Made by a program: the position numbers and the translations under genes. A stretch of DNA of 37,500 nucleotides. It comes from Symbiodinium natans. Its lineage: Eukaryota; Sar; Dinophyceae; Suessiales; Symbiodiniaceae. The stretch is from assembly GCA_905221605.1 (NCBI GenBank), contig CAJNDS010002702.1, positions 1-37,500 on the forward strand, given 5' to 3'. Within the stretch, counting starts at the first letter, position 1, and each line of letters starts with the position of its first letter. A model generated the notes under the pieces. The model did no database searches. It was not told the DNA's origin and saw only the letters and a list, made by a program, of their open reading frames with translations. Of the stretch, positions 10,806-21,791 are shown one piece after another.

Positions 10806-13800
10806 TTGGTAAGGTGCGCCTGATGTCCTGACTCCGCGAGCCAAGTCACTCTGGCAGGAGGCAAGGAAGCCAAGCGGGAGCTGCACCTCGATGGAACCGC
10901 GCTGGCCTCGCAGACTGCTTCCGGTATAGATGCTGAGCACGGCCCGGTGCGAAGCCCCTGCCGCATAGGATCCCGGACTGAGCCTCCCACGCAGCGTGAG
11001 CAGGGCAGATGACAAGAAGGAGGTCTGATGAACGATCTGATCTCCATTTGCGACGGTGCTGGCGGCAAAGGTCTGCAAGCTTAGCTGGCTGGTGTGTTCC
11101 GGGTTTCGTATCCAAATCCAGAAAGAGTAGTCCTGGTTGGTGAAGACTTGCTCGTCGAACACTAAGTCAGCAACCAAGCCATTGGAGGACACCAAGCAAT
11201 CCGAAGGAGTGAGAAGCAGTATCTCAGGGGGCTGCACAGCGAGAGTGCTCGAGGGCCGTGTCGCATCCAGAATGCAGTTACCAGGGTCAAAGACACTTGC
11301 GCGCCCAGCCACACCGAAATTGACGATGCGCAGTTGAAAAGTTGCAGACGGTTCGGGGAAGGGCGTTCGGAGCTTAAACTGGACCAGTGCTGGTGCAGCT
11401 ACCAGCGGAACTGCAGATTGCACGGACATGCCAAAGTGCTCGAACTCCCCATAAACCTCGAACCCTTGATTCCTCCCGATTGAGTTGGGGAGCCCTGTTG
11501 CAGCAAAGTCAATCTCAAGAACCTGGACCAGCCACTCATTGACAAGCGGCATCAAGATGGGATTGACCATGGGGACGTTAATGGTGTATGCCACATCGGC
11601 TGCCAAATCCTGCATCGCTCTAAAGAGGAGCGCGTTTGTCATGTTGAGCCAACTTGCAGGCAGGGATGCCACTTCGAAGAGATATTCTGGCTCCACCTTG
11701 TCTGGCTCCGAGACAATCCCATCGGGAGTGCGGATGTGCAGGAAGGAGCCGCTCTGCAACGCAGATGAGAGCTTGAACTCCAGCACAAACCTGGAAAATA
11801 GACTCCCAGCCCGTTGTGAAGAGGTTTGCACAGCCAAGGCGACGGGATACACCACCGCGAAGCCAGGAAGAGCAATGGCTCCCAGCGCCTTCAATGTCTC
11901 CGTTCTCAGAACAAAGCGCCACCTGCTTTCCGCTGACACGGGCGCCGTCGCAAAGAGATTAACTTGCAGCTGGGCAGGCAAGTTTTCAACAGCGAGTTCT
12001 CTGAGTTCCCTGAGACGGCGGGCTTCCCAGGGTGCCGAACCCACTGGTCTCTGAAGTAAGAATCGCAGGACGGGCTCGGGGGCTGCCTCATCTGGTGGTG
12101 CCTGCTCACACTGAACTGGGCTGCAGGCCGTGCCAGCAAAGGCTGTCAGGCCAAATGGAAGGGACACGTCCAAGATCGCAGGGCTCTCCCCAGCCGTGGG
12201 GCTCAGAAGCAAGCTCACAGGACCGCTCGCAATCTCTTGCCAATCAATCACCAGGGACACAGAAATGACGGTGTCCAGTGTCGGCGCCACTGGCGCAACA
12301 ACTCTTAGAGGTAGAATGGGTAGAATTGGCAATGAGGTCAGGTAGCTTTTTCCCTGAAGAACACTGACTGAGCCTGTCGAGGAGGTGAGCAACTCCAGAT
12401 CCACACCGGGGACGGCACCTGCATTCAAGATCGCTGGAAAGGATAGGATGACGCGCTCGAAAGGTGTCCACAAGTCGTCGCTCTCCAGCGAGATGCAGGT
12501 TCCACAACCCGTCAGCAAGCGGCACGCAGCCTGGGCTGCCTGGGCTGAGGGCTCCAGCACGGTACAGGTTAGTGGAGCGTTCGACCCCAGCTCCAACCCT
12601 GCCAGGCAGAAACGTGCACTCAATGTCTGGCTCGTGGAGGCCAAGATCAAGGAGCTCAGGGCGAAGCTCAGCACGATGTCGACAGGCTCTACACTGGGGA
12701 GTCGGCCAGGATAGCACAATGAGAGATGGGCCAGCGTCTGCACCACGGGCGCCACACCAAGGTCATAATGGCCTTGCCCAACAAGCGGTGCGATCTCGAG
12801 CACCAGCCCGGACTCGTCGACTGACTGAAGGCGCAGGGGAAATGCTGGGACAGATCGGCCTTCGGGCACGCTTGCTTGGATGCCGAAGCAATGGCGCACA
12901 CCAGGGGCCAAGACTTCTGCGACCTGAATGCGCACGGAGGAACTCCGCTTCGAGCAGTCAAACAGCTTGGGCCAGGTGCAGCTGGTAGCCAAGTCACAGC
13001 TTTGAGCAGACTGACCACCTCCTTGGATCTCCAACACTTGTGGCAGCAGTGACAGCGGATCCTCAATCAGCGACAGGCAAGGTGCCTCAGCGACAAAGAC
13101 GAATGCATCCTGGCCCGGCAAGGCAACTTCGATGAAACCTCCTGCAGGTAGCTCCACAGCAGGCACGAAGCTTAGGACAGCGGATTGGGTGACTGCTTCA
13201 GCACGGAAGAGGATGCTTGACAGTGGCTGCAGCCGAACATCCCCCAACTCGGCCGGAGATGGTCCCATCAACTCATTGGCTTCGAAGCGGGCATCTTGTG
13301 CCGTGCCACGTACTGACCACAAGTGAACCTGTCCATCAATTGCCCAAGATGGCAGCCGGACTGTCGCACTGATCTCCATGTCTTCCCCAGCAGCAAGCCG
13401 CAGCACGTCGACTCTCGCAGTAGCCCCATCTCCGATGCAGCCGGTCAGCTGCCAAGCCGTCTCAGGCTGTATCGCCGGCCACTTTGCGGCACAGTCACGA
13501 AAGAAGACGAATCCAACCGGAGCCTGCAGCTCCAGGGAGAGCTGGGTAGCAGAGAAAGCGTCCAAGGCCGATCCCTGCATCTGCAAAGTGAAGGTCGTCT
13601 CCAACGTGGGCGCCATCCCAGACAAGCCAGATCCTGACACGCCTGCGAGAAGATCCGACAGCTCCCAAGCATCGACGGAACAGCTCTGTCGAACCTGTCC
13701 CTGCGCCGTCAGGGTTTCCAGGGACCAATACTGACCGCGGATCTGATCAAACCTAGGCGATTGCACTCGCAGTCGGAAAGCATAGACCACGTGAGGCAGC

Positions 13801-16800
13801 AGACGCTGTCCAGCAGAGTCCGAGACATCAGAAAATGCCAGTGTCAAATCAGTTCGCTCCACGTTGCTCACACACACGAAACTGTCCAAGTCGGGTAAAG
13901 GGGAGTACCCACGAGGAAACTGAAGCACTGGAAGCTTTGGGCTCTCGGGATCTGCCATCTTCAGGACACTGGAGCAGTTGTTACCTTGCTCCGCAGGAAA
14001 AACGGAGAAGCCCTGCGGGAGCAACACTCGCACGCTCGAAGGCAGCTCTGGTTGACGCCACGACTGGACACCAAGAGGCTCAGCCAGCTGAAAGCTCAGT
14101 GACACCCAGCTGTCGAAGCCACGCAACCTGCTCGAGGGCGCTGCGGCGCAGTACTGCAGGGCCCCGATCACGTCATAGCCTCGCCGGACTCCCACATCCC
14201 GGCGGCTCTCAAACGACTCAAACGGTAGATACCTGTACAGACTCTCGAGTTGCCAATAGTTGAAGGCCGCATCGAGGGCTGTCCACTCAACTGAAGAGGG
14301 GTTTATCACATCTGCTGCAATGGCATAGCTTACCTCCGCCCGCGCTGTGCCTTGAATTGCCACCCTGAGTATCCACGCGGCAGCTGCGTCGATCTCCGGC
14401 TCAATCGTTGGGAACCTCTGCAGGCTGCCTGTCGTCAGCGGGTCATAGAGGCGAGCAGGCATGACCCAGCTGAAAAGGGAGGGCACCGTCACCACTAGGG
14501 AGTCGCCCGTCCGAAGCGGGGTCTGCAGCATGAAGTCCACCTGCACCCTGGTGGTCTGACCTGCCCGCTGATCTTCGGCAAAGATGGCCAAGATGGAGAT
14601 CTGCTTCTTGTAGAGCCGGAAGGAGCTGTCATAGATTGAGGCTGGGTCGTTGGGTCTCAAGGCAGCCGTGACAGAGCTTCTCACAGAAGGGATGTTCTCC
14701 ATCAACGCCACGGGCATGCCGTTGCCCTCGATCAACGTTAACGACCAACCAGATGCGTGCAAGAGAAGCTCATCTGCGGAAGCCGTGGACCAAAAGCTCT
14801 CGGGAGGGTTCTCAACAGAGATCTGAAAGGCAAAGCTCTGACCCGGCTCAAAACCTGCCTCCAAGTCGACCTGAACATCCACTGCCCGAGGTTTGGGCAC
14901 AGCGGCCGTGCAAGAGGTTCGGGGCACGGGCGGCAAAGAGCTCATGGGCCAGAAGTCTGGACAAGGCCCATCCGGAAATGCGAAGCCGTTTGGGGCAAGC
15001 AACTGCAGTCGATGGGCAGGGGTTCTCCAATGTGTCAGGGAGAAGCCATCTCGCTCGGGGAGGGCAGCTCGGATAAGAAGGACCTGAAACTTCCCAAGGA
15101 CAGGGTGCGTTGGAAGGATCTGTGCAGCTGCAAAGGCCGGAACGACGAAGTACTGGTAAGAACTGGCGTGAGCGTCGAAGGTCAAGGCAGAGTTTTCCAC
15201 CAGGACCTCCACAGCCAGCCGCCACGTGCTGTACATAAGCGGGCTCGGGCCATTGTAGACCCAGCATGCCGTCCGATAGGCCACCCGCGGGTAGATGATG
15301 AAGTTGCGGCGAGCACCATACTCCATGTGCCAGCTTGCCCGACTCGCGGTGCCGGTAACTGACATGTCCGGAGGGCTCTCCCCAAGCCAGGCAATGCCCG
15401 CAACTGGCTCGCAAGTCTCCATCCTGGCATCTTCAGGCTCCAGAAGCTCCAGGATCACGGAGCCCGGGCCGGGAGGTGCAAAGACGCCGAGCTTCAGCTC
15501 GATCTCCACCCGGCTGAGGATGCTGCCCATGGGTGCAGGATACTTGTAGGTGCTCGACAGCACCTCCAGCGACATGCCCTCCGTGGTGTTGGAGAGCATG
15601 ACGGAACCGCTAACTGCCACTGGGCTGTGTTCAAAGGCCCCGGCCACCCACTGGGACAGAATCGCTTCCCAGCGCACGGCAGCTGCCAGAGGCTGCTTGA
15701 TTCCCGGGACGGACAGCGAGAATGTGTATGGCCTCAAGGGCAGCAAGGTGCTTGCTGAGCTCGGAAGCCTCAGCTCCAAGCCGTAAGTAGGACCGCCCGC
15801 ATTGTACTCCAGGAGCTCGCAGGAGGTCTGGGCAGGAAAGTCTCCAGGAAAGAAGTGGCCGCAACCTCGGGTCTGTCGCCAAGGCCCCGAGCGCGTGTTC
15901 CAGGGCATCTGCAGCAACGTTGTCAACATGCTTGCGTTGACGGGTCGGGAGGCCTCGGTGCTCCATCCAATGAGAGGGGAGCCGATGAGCCGCAAACGTG
16001 AGCCTGCCAGCATCCCTTGTCCACCAAACTCGATTGCGAAGTCATACTCCCGAAGGGTCTCAGGACCGGAGACCTGACTCGAGGAGTTGGAGAAAGCGCC
16101 TGCAGATGGTAGAACCTGCCAGGAGTGGACAGAAACATCAGAGCCATTCACAACCGTCTGGAGGTGATCTGCGAAACGGTGCCGCCATGGCACAAGCTCT
16201 TGCACCTCAATCCAATCTCCCGCATAGGTACGGGCCGTCACCAAGTTCCATGTCACCATGCTCTCGCCCGATCCCAAAGCTGAGATTGGCCACTGCATCA
16301 CAAACGTATACTCCGTGCTTGACTGCAGAGGCGATTGAAGCGTGAGCGTGAAGCGGCCTTGATCAAATCGACACTGCTGCAGGGCAGGAAAGGTATCAGA
16401 GATCTCCAAAACGATGCTACAGCCAGTTGTCTGCGAGGGTGCTGCGAAAAGCAAGCTGCTCTCAACCCACAACTCCAAGCGGTACAGATCAGATGTAGAT
16501 CCATAAAGCCCATGTTCACTCGTTCGGAATGAAACAAGAAGTGGAGACATGGGGTCCTGTATGTATGGGGCAAACACTACGAAGTTCTCTGGCGATCCAC
16601 CTGTCCGGAACAGAATCTTGCAGTACTGGAGTGGGTTGCCAGCCAGGTCCCGCACCACGTCCGCACGCAGTCTTACGTCGTACTCTAAGTCTGGCCGCAG
16701 TTCAGTTGCCGGTGTAACAAGAATAGACCGGTTGCCGTAGGTGCCATTCGTTACCAGTGACACCTGCCCATCCACAAAGCTGAGCGCACGCACATCTCCC

Positions 16801-16964
16801 AGCGCCACGAGCTCCACGAGGCCCGCACCCGGAACGACGGCTTCCGAGAAGACGAAGAGCAAGCCGAGGCTTGGGTCTACGTCTTCCGTCAGGTTGATTG
16901 GAAGACTCTCTATGAGGATCGGAAAGGCGCGGTCCCCGCTGGCAAAGTCATACTTGTAACTCAC
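10806..16964 (-). CDS. Exon 2 (2053 codons) of giant secreted, repeated beta-sandwich protein
   Basis: The minus frame is open from 17036 to 10683. The exon is placed from GTGCCAG|GTGAGTTAC (start 16964) to CCAA|GTAGGC (end 10806). Both junctions are phase 0. The first ~110 residues (INLTEDVDPSLGLLFVF... LRPDLEYDVRL) look like an SbsA/Big_5 type Ig-like domain. The rest is a long series of ~170-200-residue beta-rich modules with recurring phrases such as LSLELQAPVGF, VRVLLPQGFSVF and IEVQLPLGF, each followed by a cysteine and a NP..W-like strand. Many N-glycosylation sequons and scattered cysteines fit an extracellular location. I recognise the style of large dinoflagellate surface or matrix proteins but cannot name a family or ligand. 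No transmembrane segment is in this exon. Adhesion or cell covering is inference. Confidence 0.8.
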
Positions 16965-17108
16965 CTGGCACAGGCCAACAGTTAGGCACGAGTTCTGCTT
17001 GCACCTACTACACGCAGCCACACAGAAACCACACACACATCAAAGGTCTTTAAAAAACCCAACACTGAAAAAGAACAGGCGAGCTGCATAGCTCAGATCG
17101 GCTCGTAC

Positions 17109-17156
17109 CGGGGCTGAGCATACCAGAAGAGCGAGCAGCTGCCCAGCGAAAAGCAT
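17109..17156 (-). CDS. Exon 1: signal-peptide mini-exon of the giant secreted protein
   Basis: The ATG at 17156-17154 starts MLFAGQLLALLVCSAP, a typical hydrophobic signal-peptide core. It is followed by the donor CCCCG|GTACGAG at 17109/17108. The downstream acceptor is GTGCCAG|G at 16965/16964. Both ends are phase 0, giving a 144-bp GT-AG intron and the junction SAP|VSYK. This supplies a start and a secretion signal that the long exon lacks, since its open frame has only GTG at its upstream edge. The model rests on motif and phase agreement, without transcript data. Translation straight through (VRADLSYAA...) stops after about 20 more codons. Confidence 0.55.
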
Positions 17157-17383
17157 GCAAGTGTCCACCAAGCATCATGGGAGAGGCGCAGAGGTGCAAG
17201 AGACCTAGATCTGCATAGACTAACTGACGAACTAGTCCCTCATGCACAAAGTCTTGCCGCAACACTTCCCGCCCTGCCGCTGTGTAGCATGTAGGTTCCC
17301 GAGCCAAGTGAGGCGCAAGGCACTTGCAGATGCGGGGGGGACGCATGGGCTGCCATGTGCCATGTGACGCTACAATGCCTTAC

Positions 17384-17462
17384 AGCACGGCGCAGCCTTC
17401 TGTCTGAAGCGATCCGCCATGATGAAGCCCACTCCCAGGATGTCGGCCATGCGCCGCGTGAA
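17384..17462 (-). CDS. Possible isolated exon (79 nt)
   Basis: On the minus strand CCTTTTTGCAG precedes an open segment encoding FTRRMADILGVGFIMADRFR and a few more residues. It is followed by TGCT|GTAAGG, a consensus-like donor. It may be a 5' exon of the surface-protein gene or the last part of an upstream gene. No partner exon was found within the next 1 kb upstream. Function unknown. Confidence 0.3.
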
Positions 17463-17496
17463 CTGCAAAAAGGGAAAGCACTTGGAGGCTCAGGGC

Positions 17497-17636
17497 ACTT
17501 ATAACCCAAACTATAACTGTAGTTATAAGCCCCCTAAGTCCTCTAAGTAGGCGATAAGTAGACTTAGAGGGTTTAGGGTTTAGGGTTTAGGGTTTAGGGT
17601 TTAGGGTTTAGGGCTTAGGATTGTGGGGTTATAAGT
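17497..17636. mobile_element. 140-bp element with 11-bp terminal inverted repeats enclosing telomere repeats
   Basis: ACTTATAACCC at 17497-17507 is the exact inverted complement of GGGTTATAAGT at 17626-17636. Inside are a small palindrome (TATAACTGTAGTTATA), CCTAAGTCC/CTTAGAGG sequences and about seven TTTAGGG units (17568-17618). The structure is that of a MITE-like or excised-and-reinserted fragment carrying telomeric DNA. No target-site duplication is obvious. Confidence 0.5.
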
Positions 17637-17750
17637 ACCTATGAACCTCCAAGCAGAGCTGGGCAGGAGAAAGAGAGGGCCCCCCTCCCATGGCTGAGGG
17701 CCTTCATGCCTCCGCCGCTCGTGGCGCAAACAAGGACACGCTCCTGCTCA

Positions 17751-17899
17751 GGGTTTAGGGTTTAGGGTTTAGGGTTTTTGGTTTAGGGTTTAGGGGTTCA
17801 GGGTTCAGGGTTCAGGGTTCAGGGTTTAGGGTTTAGGGTTTAGGGTTTAGGGTTTAGGGTTTAGGGTTTAGGATTTAGGGTTTAGGGTTTAGGGTTTAG
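17751..17899 (+). repeat. Interstitial (TTTAGGG)n tract with TTCAGGG variants
   Basis: About 20 units: TTTAGGG on both sides and a central run of TTCAGGG variants at about 17796-17825. It shares orientation with the tracts at 9913-10028 and 17568-17618. Degenerate telomere-like words continue around 18415-18500. Confidence 0.92.
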
Positions 17900-19240
17900 C
17901 CTACAGCACGACATAAAGGAACACAAAGAGACGAACACCGCGATGCCTCGTCGAACACCGGAATGTTCTGTCGGATGAAGTCGGCCAGGTACCTGATTCA
18001 GCTCTGGAGAAGTCAAAGATCAAAGGGTCCGGTCAGATAGCTGATCTAAACAATTCATCATCCTTTCCACCTTGCAGGCACAGTCCCTATGCCCACCAAC
18101 GCCCAGCCTATCTGAGCTCAGCTCATCAAGCACCATGCCAGGTGGGCTGAATGCACCTTCAGCCTGAGGGCATCCGTGAGGTTTGGGGGGCCTTGGGGGG
18201 GGAGGGAGCTTGTCCTAAACCCTGAACCGCGAGAACCTTGATCCCTGAAGATTTGAACCCTGTGAACCCTATGAAACTTAGACCCAAATCCCCACCCCTC
18301 CCCAAAAAACAGAATTTAAACAAAAAGCACCTGGTTGTGCAAGTCGACGGTCACGAAACGCTCGGCCCCCGCAGTCTGGCAAGGATGCATCTATCTGCAA
18401 AGTTTCGGGTATGGGTGGCTTAGGGCTCAGTGTTTGGGTTAGGATACTCGCCTTAGTGTTTTTACCAATCGGGTTTAGGGGTTGTGGGTTTAGGGCCGTT
18501 TAGGGCCGCTGAGGGCTTGGAGTATGGAAAAGAGTGAGATTGTGGCCTTGATGCATCGGAACATCAGCTTGGGAGGAATGGCCTGCGAGCCGGCTCAAGA
18601 GGGGTCAGTGACGTAGATGCAGCATGTTGGTGCAACCATCCAGGCTTAAAAAGAGCAGGCCACAGTGGCTACAACGCACGAAGTGCCTCGCCGGCCATGA
18701 GTTTGCGATCCTGAACAAAGATAAACACTCAAAGCAACCGGCTGCAAAATCTGGAATTGCAGCGCCTGTCGTGCATACTCGAGGCAGGGCATAACGACGG
18801 TGAGTCGATGTGGAGACTCGGCAAAACGCAAGTAGCCAACTGTGTAACAAAAGTGGAAAATCACACGACTTGCGCAATTTACACGATTCAGGACAGCACC
18901 TCACCCCTGAGAGCATCCACCAGCAGCAGCAATCTCATCAGGGAGAAGTTCACCTCTCAAAGCGGCGTCTGACATCTGTGACTGAGCTTGTGAAAAAGGC
19001 GACCTCGGACATGGTATCATTGCGGACGATGATCACAAAGACATCATGATTGGTCACCTGGGGCAAGGCACAGCACCGAACCGAATGTTTGCGCGACGTC
19101 TCAGACTAATCCGTCTTGGATAAATCCACCAAGGCGGCTTCCGTCTGCAACACTTTCGCGCCAATCTCACCATTGTCGAACATGGCAAAGTGGCACTCCC
19201 TGGCATGCAAACAAAAATGGGCAGTAATGCCAAACAAGGT
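17900..19240. other. No supported gene
   Basis: Only short, unrelated open frames on both strands are present, none with recognisable motifs or consistent splice flanks. Degenerate telomere-like sequence is present at 18415-18500 (TTTAGGG, GTTTAGGGCC). The remainder is ordinary mixed-composition sequence. Confidence 0.5.
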
Positions 19241-19243
19241 GGG

Positions 19244-19612
19244 TCATGACTGCCGGGGATGGCCCTGATCGCCAGCGTAAATGGGCAAGGACCTGCAAGG
19301 CGTGCGCACGTTTGTTGGAGACTTTGGCTGGCTCAAAAAAACACACACCTGCTGCAGCAGGTGATCACTTCCCGGCAGGCCAAAAACCTGCCAAGAAACC
19401 TGCTTCACTTGCCGACAAACTACCGAAATGTGTGGAAATGCGCAAAGCTTGCCACAGGCGGGTGCCCCAAAGGAATTCGAATCGCCTCGCACGGGCCATT
19501 TGTGGCTGCCCCCATATGAGAACAGATCTGCAACAAACACTGCATCATCCTGGTACGACTCGTCTTCTGCGTCGAAGTCGTCGTCATCACATTCATCATC
19601 GGACGAAGCCAT
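19244..19612 (-). CDS. Weak hypothetical ORF with acidic N-terminus
   Basis: The ATG at 19612 is followed by a strongly acidic start (MASSDDECDDDDFDAEDESY) and 122 codons in total. Aromatic and Gly-rich sequence follows (FVADLFSYGGSHKWPVRGD). No family is recognised. A plus-strand frame (ATG 19428 to 19919, 163 codons, Ser-rich then Cys/Gly-rich) overlaps it. At most one of the two is likely real. The minus ORF may be a single exon, since internal GT/AG words are abundant. Low confidence. Confidence 0.2.
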   Translation of the reverse strand: MASSDDECDDDDFDAEDESYQDDAVFVADLFSYGGSHKWPVRGDSNSFGAPACGKLCAFPHISVVCRQVKQVSWQVFGLPGSDHLLQQVCVFLSQPKSPTNVRTPCRSLPIYAGDQGHPRQS

Positions 19613-19639
19613 TCAATGCAGTATAGGCCTATCTTGGGA

Positions 19640-20400
19640 TTTCAAGGGGTTGGCTGATCCATCGGACTTCCTAATGCCATGTCCGGCTTGCACTAGCAAC
19701 TCTCAAGATAAGTCGTCAAAACTGTTTGGCTGCCTGTTGGGGGGTGTTGGGGGGTGTTGTTGTGGTTTCTGTGGTCTTGCAAGCTGGATGCTAAATAGTA
19801 AGCCTGAAAATGCGGCTGATGTCTCAACAAAGCCATCAAAGGCATCAACGCCATCAGGCCAAAAACGAAGGCTCAGACCCGTGGAGATGATTTTGCTGTG
19901 TGACCGCGTTACAACTTGAGACTCCAGCCGAAGACTCCCCAAGCTTGCGTCATCCAGGCTCGTTGCGCAGTCATGCTGTGCTTTGCCAATACATGACCGC
20001 CCTCATAATTGGGAAGATCAAGACAGGCCCAGACCGGCGAGACCAAGCTTGATGAACAGGAGTTCGAAGAAGGACGTCTGCACGTGCCCTCATGCAGACG
20101 TCGAAAGACATGGAATACGAGTAAACCACAAAACCATCTCAATGCAAAAACATCTCAAACTGCACCCAATAACCTGGTTGAACTAATTCTCTATTAAGTC
20201 TTACTCCTCTGATTTCAAATGATGAACAAGAAACAAAAAACAAGAGACAAGGGAATGGATTTAAACTTTCTCTATTCTTATTATCTACTTCTTTTTCGAA
20301 TTCTGAATACAAAACAACAAAACACGAAACGAGGGGGTGGAATTTAGATCAATTCCTTCTCTAATTTTCAACTTCTTGACTCAATTCGAGAGGTAGGATT
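19640..20400. other. No supported gene
   Basis: A GGGGGTGTTG duplication lies near 19738-19760. The sequence becomes A/T-richer after about 20170, with adenine-rich words such as AAACAAAAAACAAGAGACAAG. No convincing reading frame or RNA gene is seen. Confidence 0.45.
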
Positions 20401-20404
20401 TTTT

Positions 20405-21235
20405 GGAAGTGTTTGAAACCTGGTTGAGCCAGGTTCAAGAGTTCGAAGCCCGGGTTCGAACTCTAGGCCCACAAGTTCGAGCCTAGGTTGAACAGCTTAA
20501 AGAGTGTAAGCAGGATTTGAACCTGGGGTTGAACCAAGAGTTCGAACCCAGGGTTTGGAGAACATAGAGTACCGGGCCCCGGGTTCGAACTCTAGGGGGT
20601 TTGAACCAGGGGTTCGGAATTAGAGTTCCGAACTCCGGCTTCAAACACGCCCCAAAAAAACGTGTAGCTCCAAAAACCACGTGAATAAAAAAGATATCGC
20701 AAAACCAGTTTGAAACTTGCTCATTTTCGAATTCCTGCGTGCCATCTTGTGGGTCAGAATGAAAGTGAAAAATATTTCAGACAAGAGATGTTCCGTTCGA
20801 TTTTGTGGGTTTATTCTCAACCTTCCCATTAAGGTCGGAGGGGGGGGTTCGAACCTGGGACCCAGGTTCGAACTCTTTTCCTCAAAACGAAGCTTGAACC
20901 TGGGTTCACCCCAGGTTTGAACTTGTCTACATAGTTTTTTTTTTGTTTGGGGGGGTGGGGGGGGTGTTTGAATCCAGGGTTCGGAACTCTAAGTTCCGAA
21001 CCCTGGGTTCGACCCCCCGAACTTCGAGTTCCAACCCAAGGTTCAGAACTCTATGTTCTCCGAACCCTGGGTTCGAACTCCAGGTTGAACCACCGGTTCA
21101 ACTCCAGGTGAACTCTTCAAAACTTACGGTTCAACCTGGGTTTGAACTTTTGGGCCTATAGCTCGAACCGGGGTTCGAACTCCTGAACCTGGGGTTTAAC
21201 CAGGTATGGTTTGAACATAGAGTTCGAACCGAAAC
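20405..21235. repeat. Degenerate array of GGTTCGAAC-type palindromic repeats
   Basis: The words GTTCGAAC, GGTTCGAACC, AGTTCGAACCCAGGGTTCG and their complements recur about 35-40 times, spaced roughly 15-30 bp. They are broken by a unique segment at about 20650-20840. The motif is self-complementary and resembles the B box of RNA polymerase III promoters (GGTTCGANNCC). No cloverleaf or A box with correct spacing is seen, so no tRNA is called. Confidence 0.85.
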
Positions 21236-21791
21236 GCGACTGCATAGAATTCCACTTGCTGGAGGTCAAACAGACGCATGAGTCATGAGTCTTCACTGCC
21301 AGTCGTTGGGTATGCTGGGCTGGGAGGTTGCAAGCAGATGCGTGTGCAACCCTGACGCAACCCATGATGTCCAGCTACAACGAGGCACGCGCACAGACAC
21401 CTGCAAAACAGATGCTTCAAACCGATTGGCAAGCAGGCCTGCTTGTCTCAGCAAAGGTCGAACATCCGGGGTCGCATAAAGTCAGACTCCAAGCTTCAGC
21501 TCCGGCAAGGAGAGGCCTTTTTATGGTATTAAGTGTTGACCGTTGATAGGCCTTTCCTCACCAAGGACGCTTCACGATAAGCGTGGACCTGTTTCACCGG
21601 GTCTTGAGAGGGCAAGGAGAACGTGACGCACTTGAAAGCTCCAAAATGTGCAGGCAATGTTGTGCCTGTGACATGTGTCCAACACGCTCTCCGACTGTAC
21701 ATCCTACACTACATGCATGACTGGACTGTGCCGATCATACTTTAAACTCAGACCGTGGTCCACCATCATGCTTCGTCACTCTCCCAAGCGC

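Noticed and set aside
10846-16959. Numerous plus- and minus-strand ORFs of 60-200 codons
   Set aside because: They are shadows of the 2053-codon minus-strand exon in other frames.
17034-17036. GTG as start codon of the long surface-protein exon
   Set aside because: Nuclear eukaryotic genes start at ATG. The open frame upstream of 16964 is better explained as intron, with the signal-peptide exon at 17156-17109.
20405-21235. tRNA genes suggested by GGTTCGAATC-like words
   Set aside because: No cloverleaf stems or A boxes at the required distance. The motif recurs as a palindromic array.
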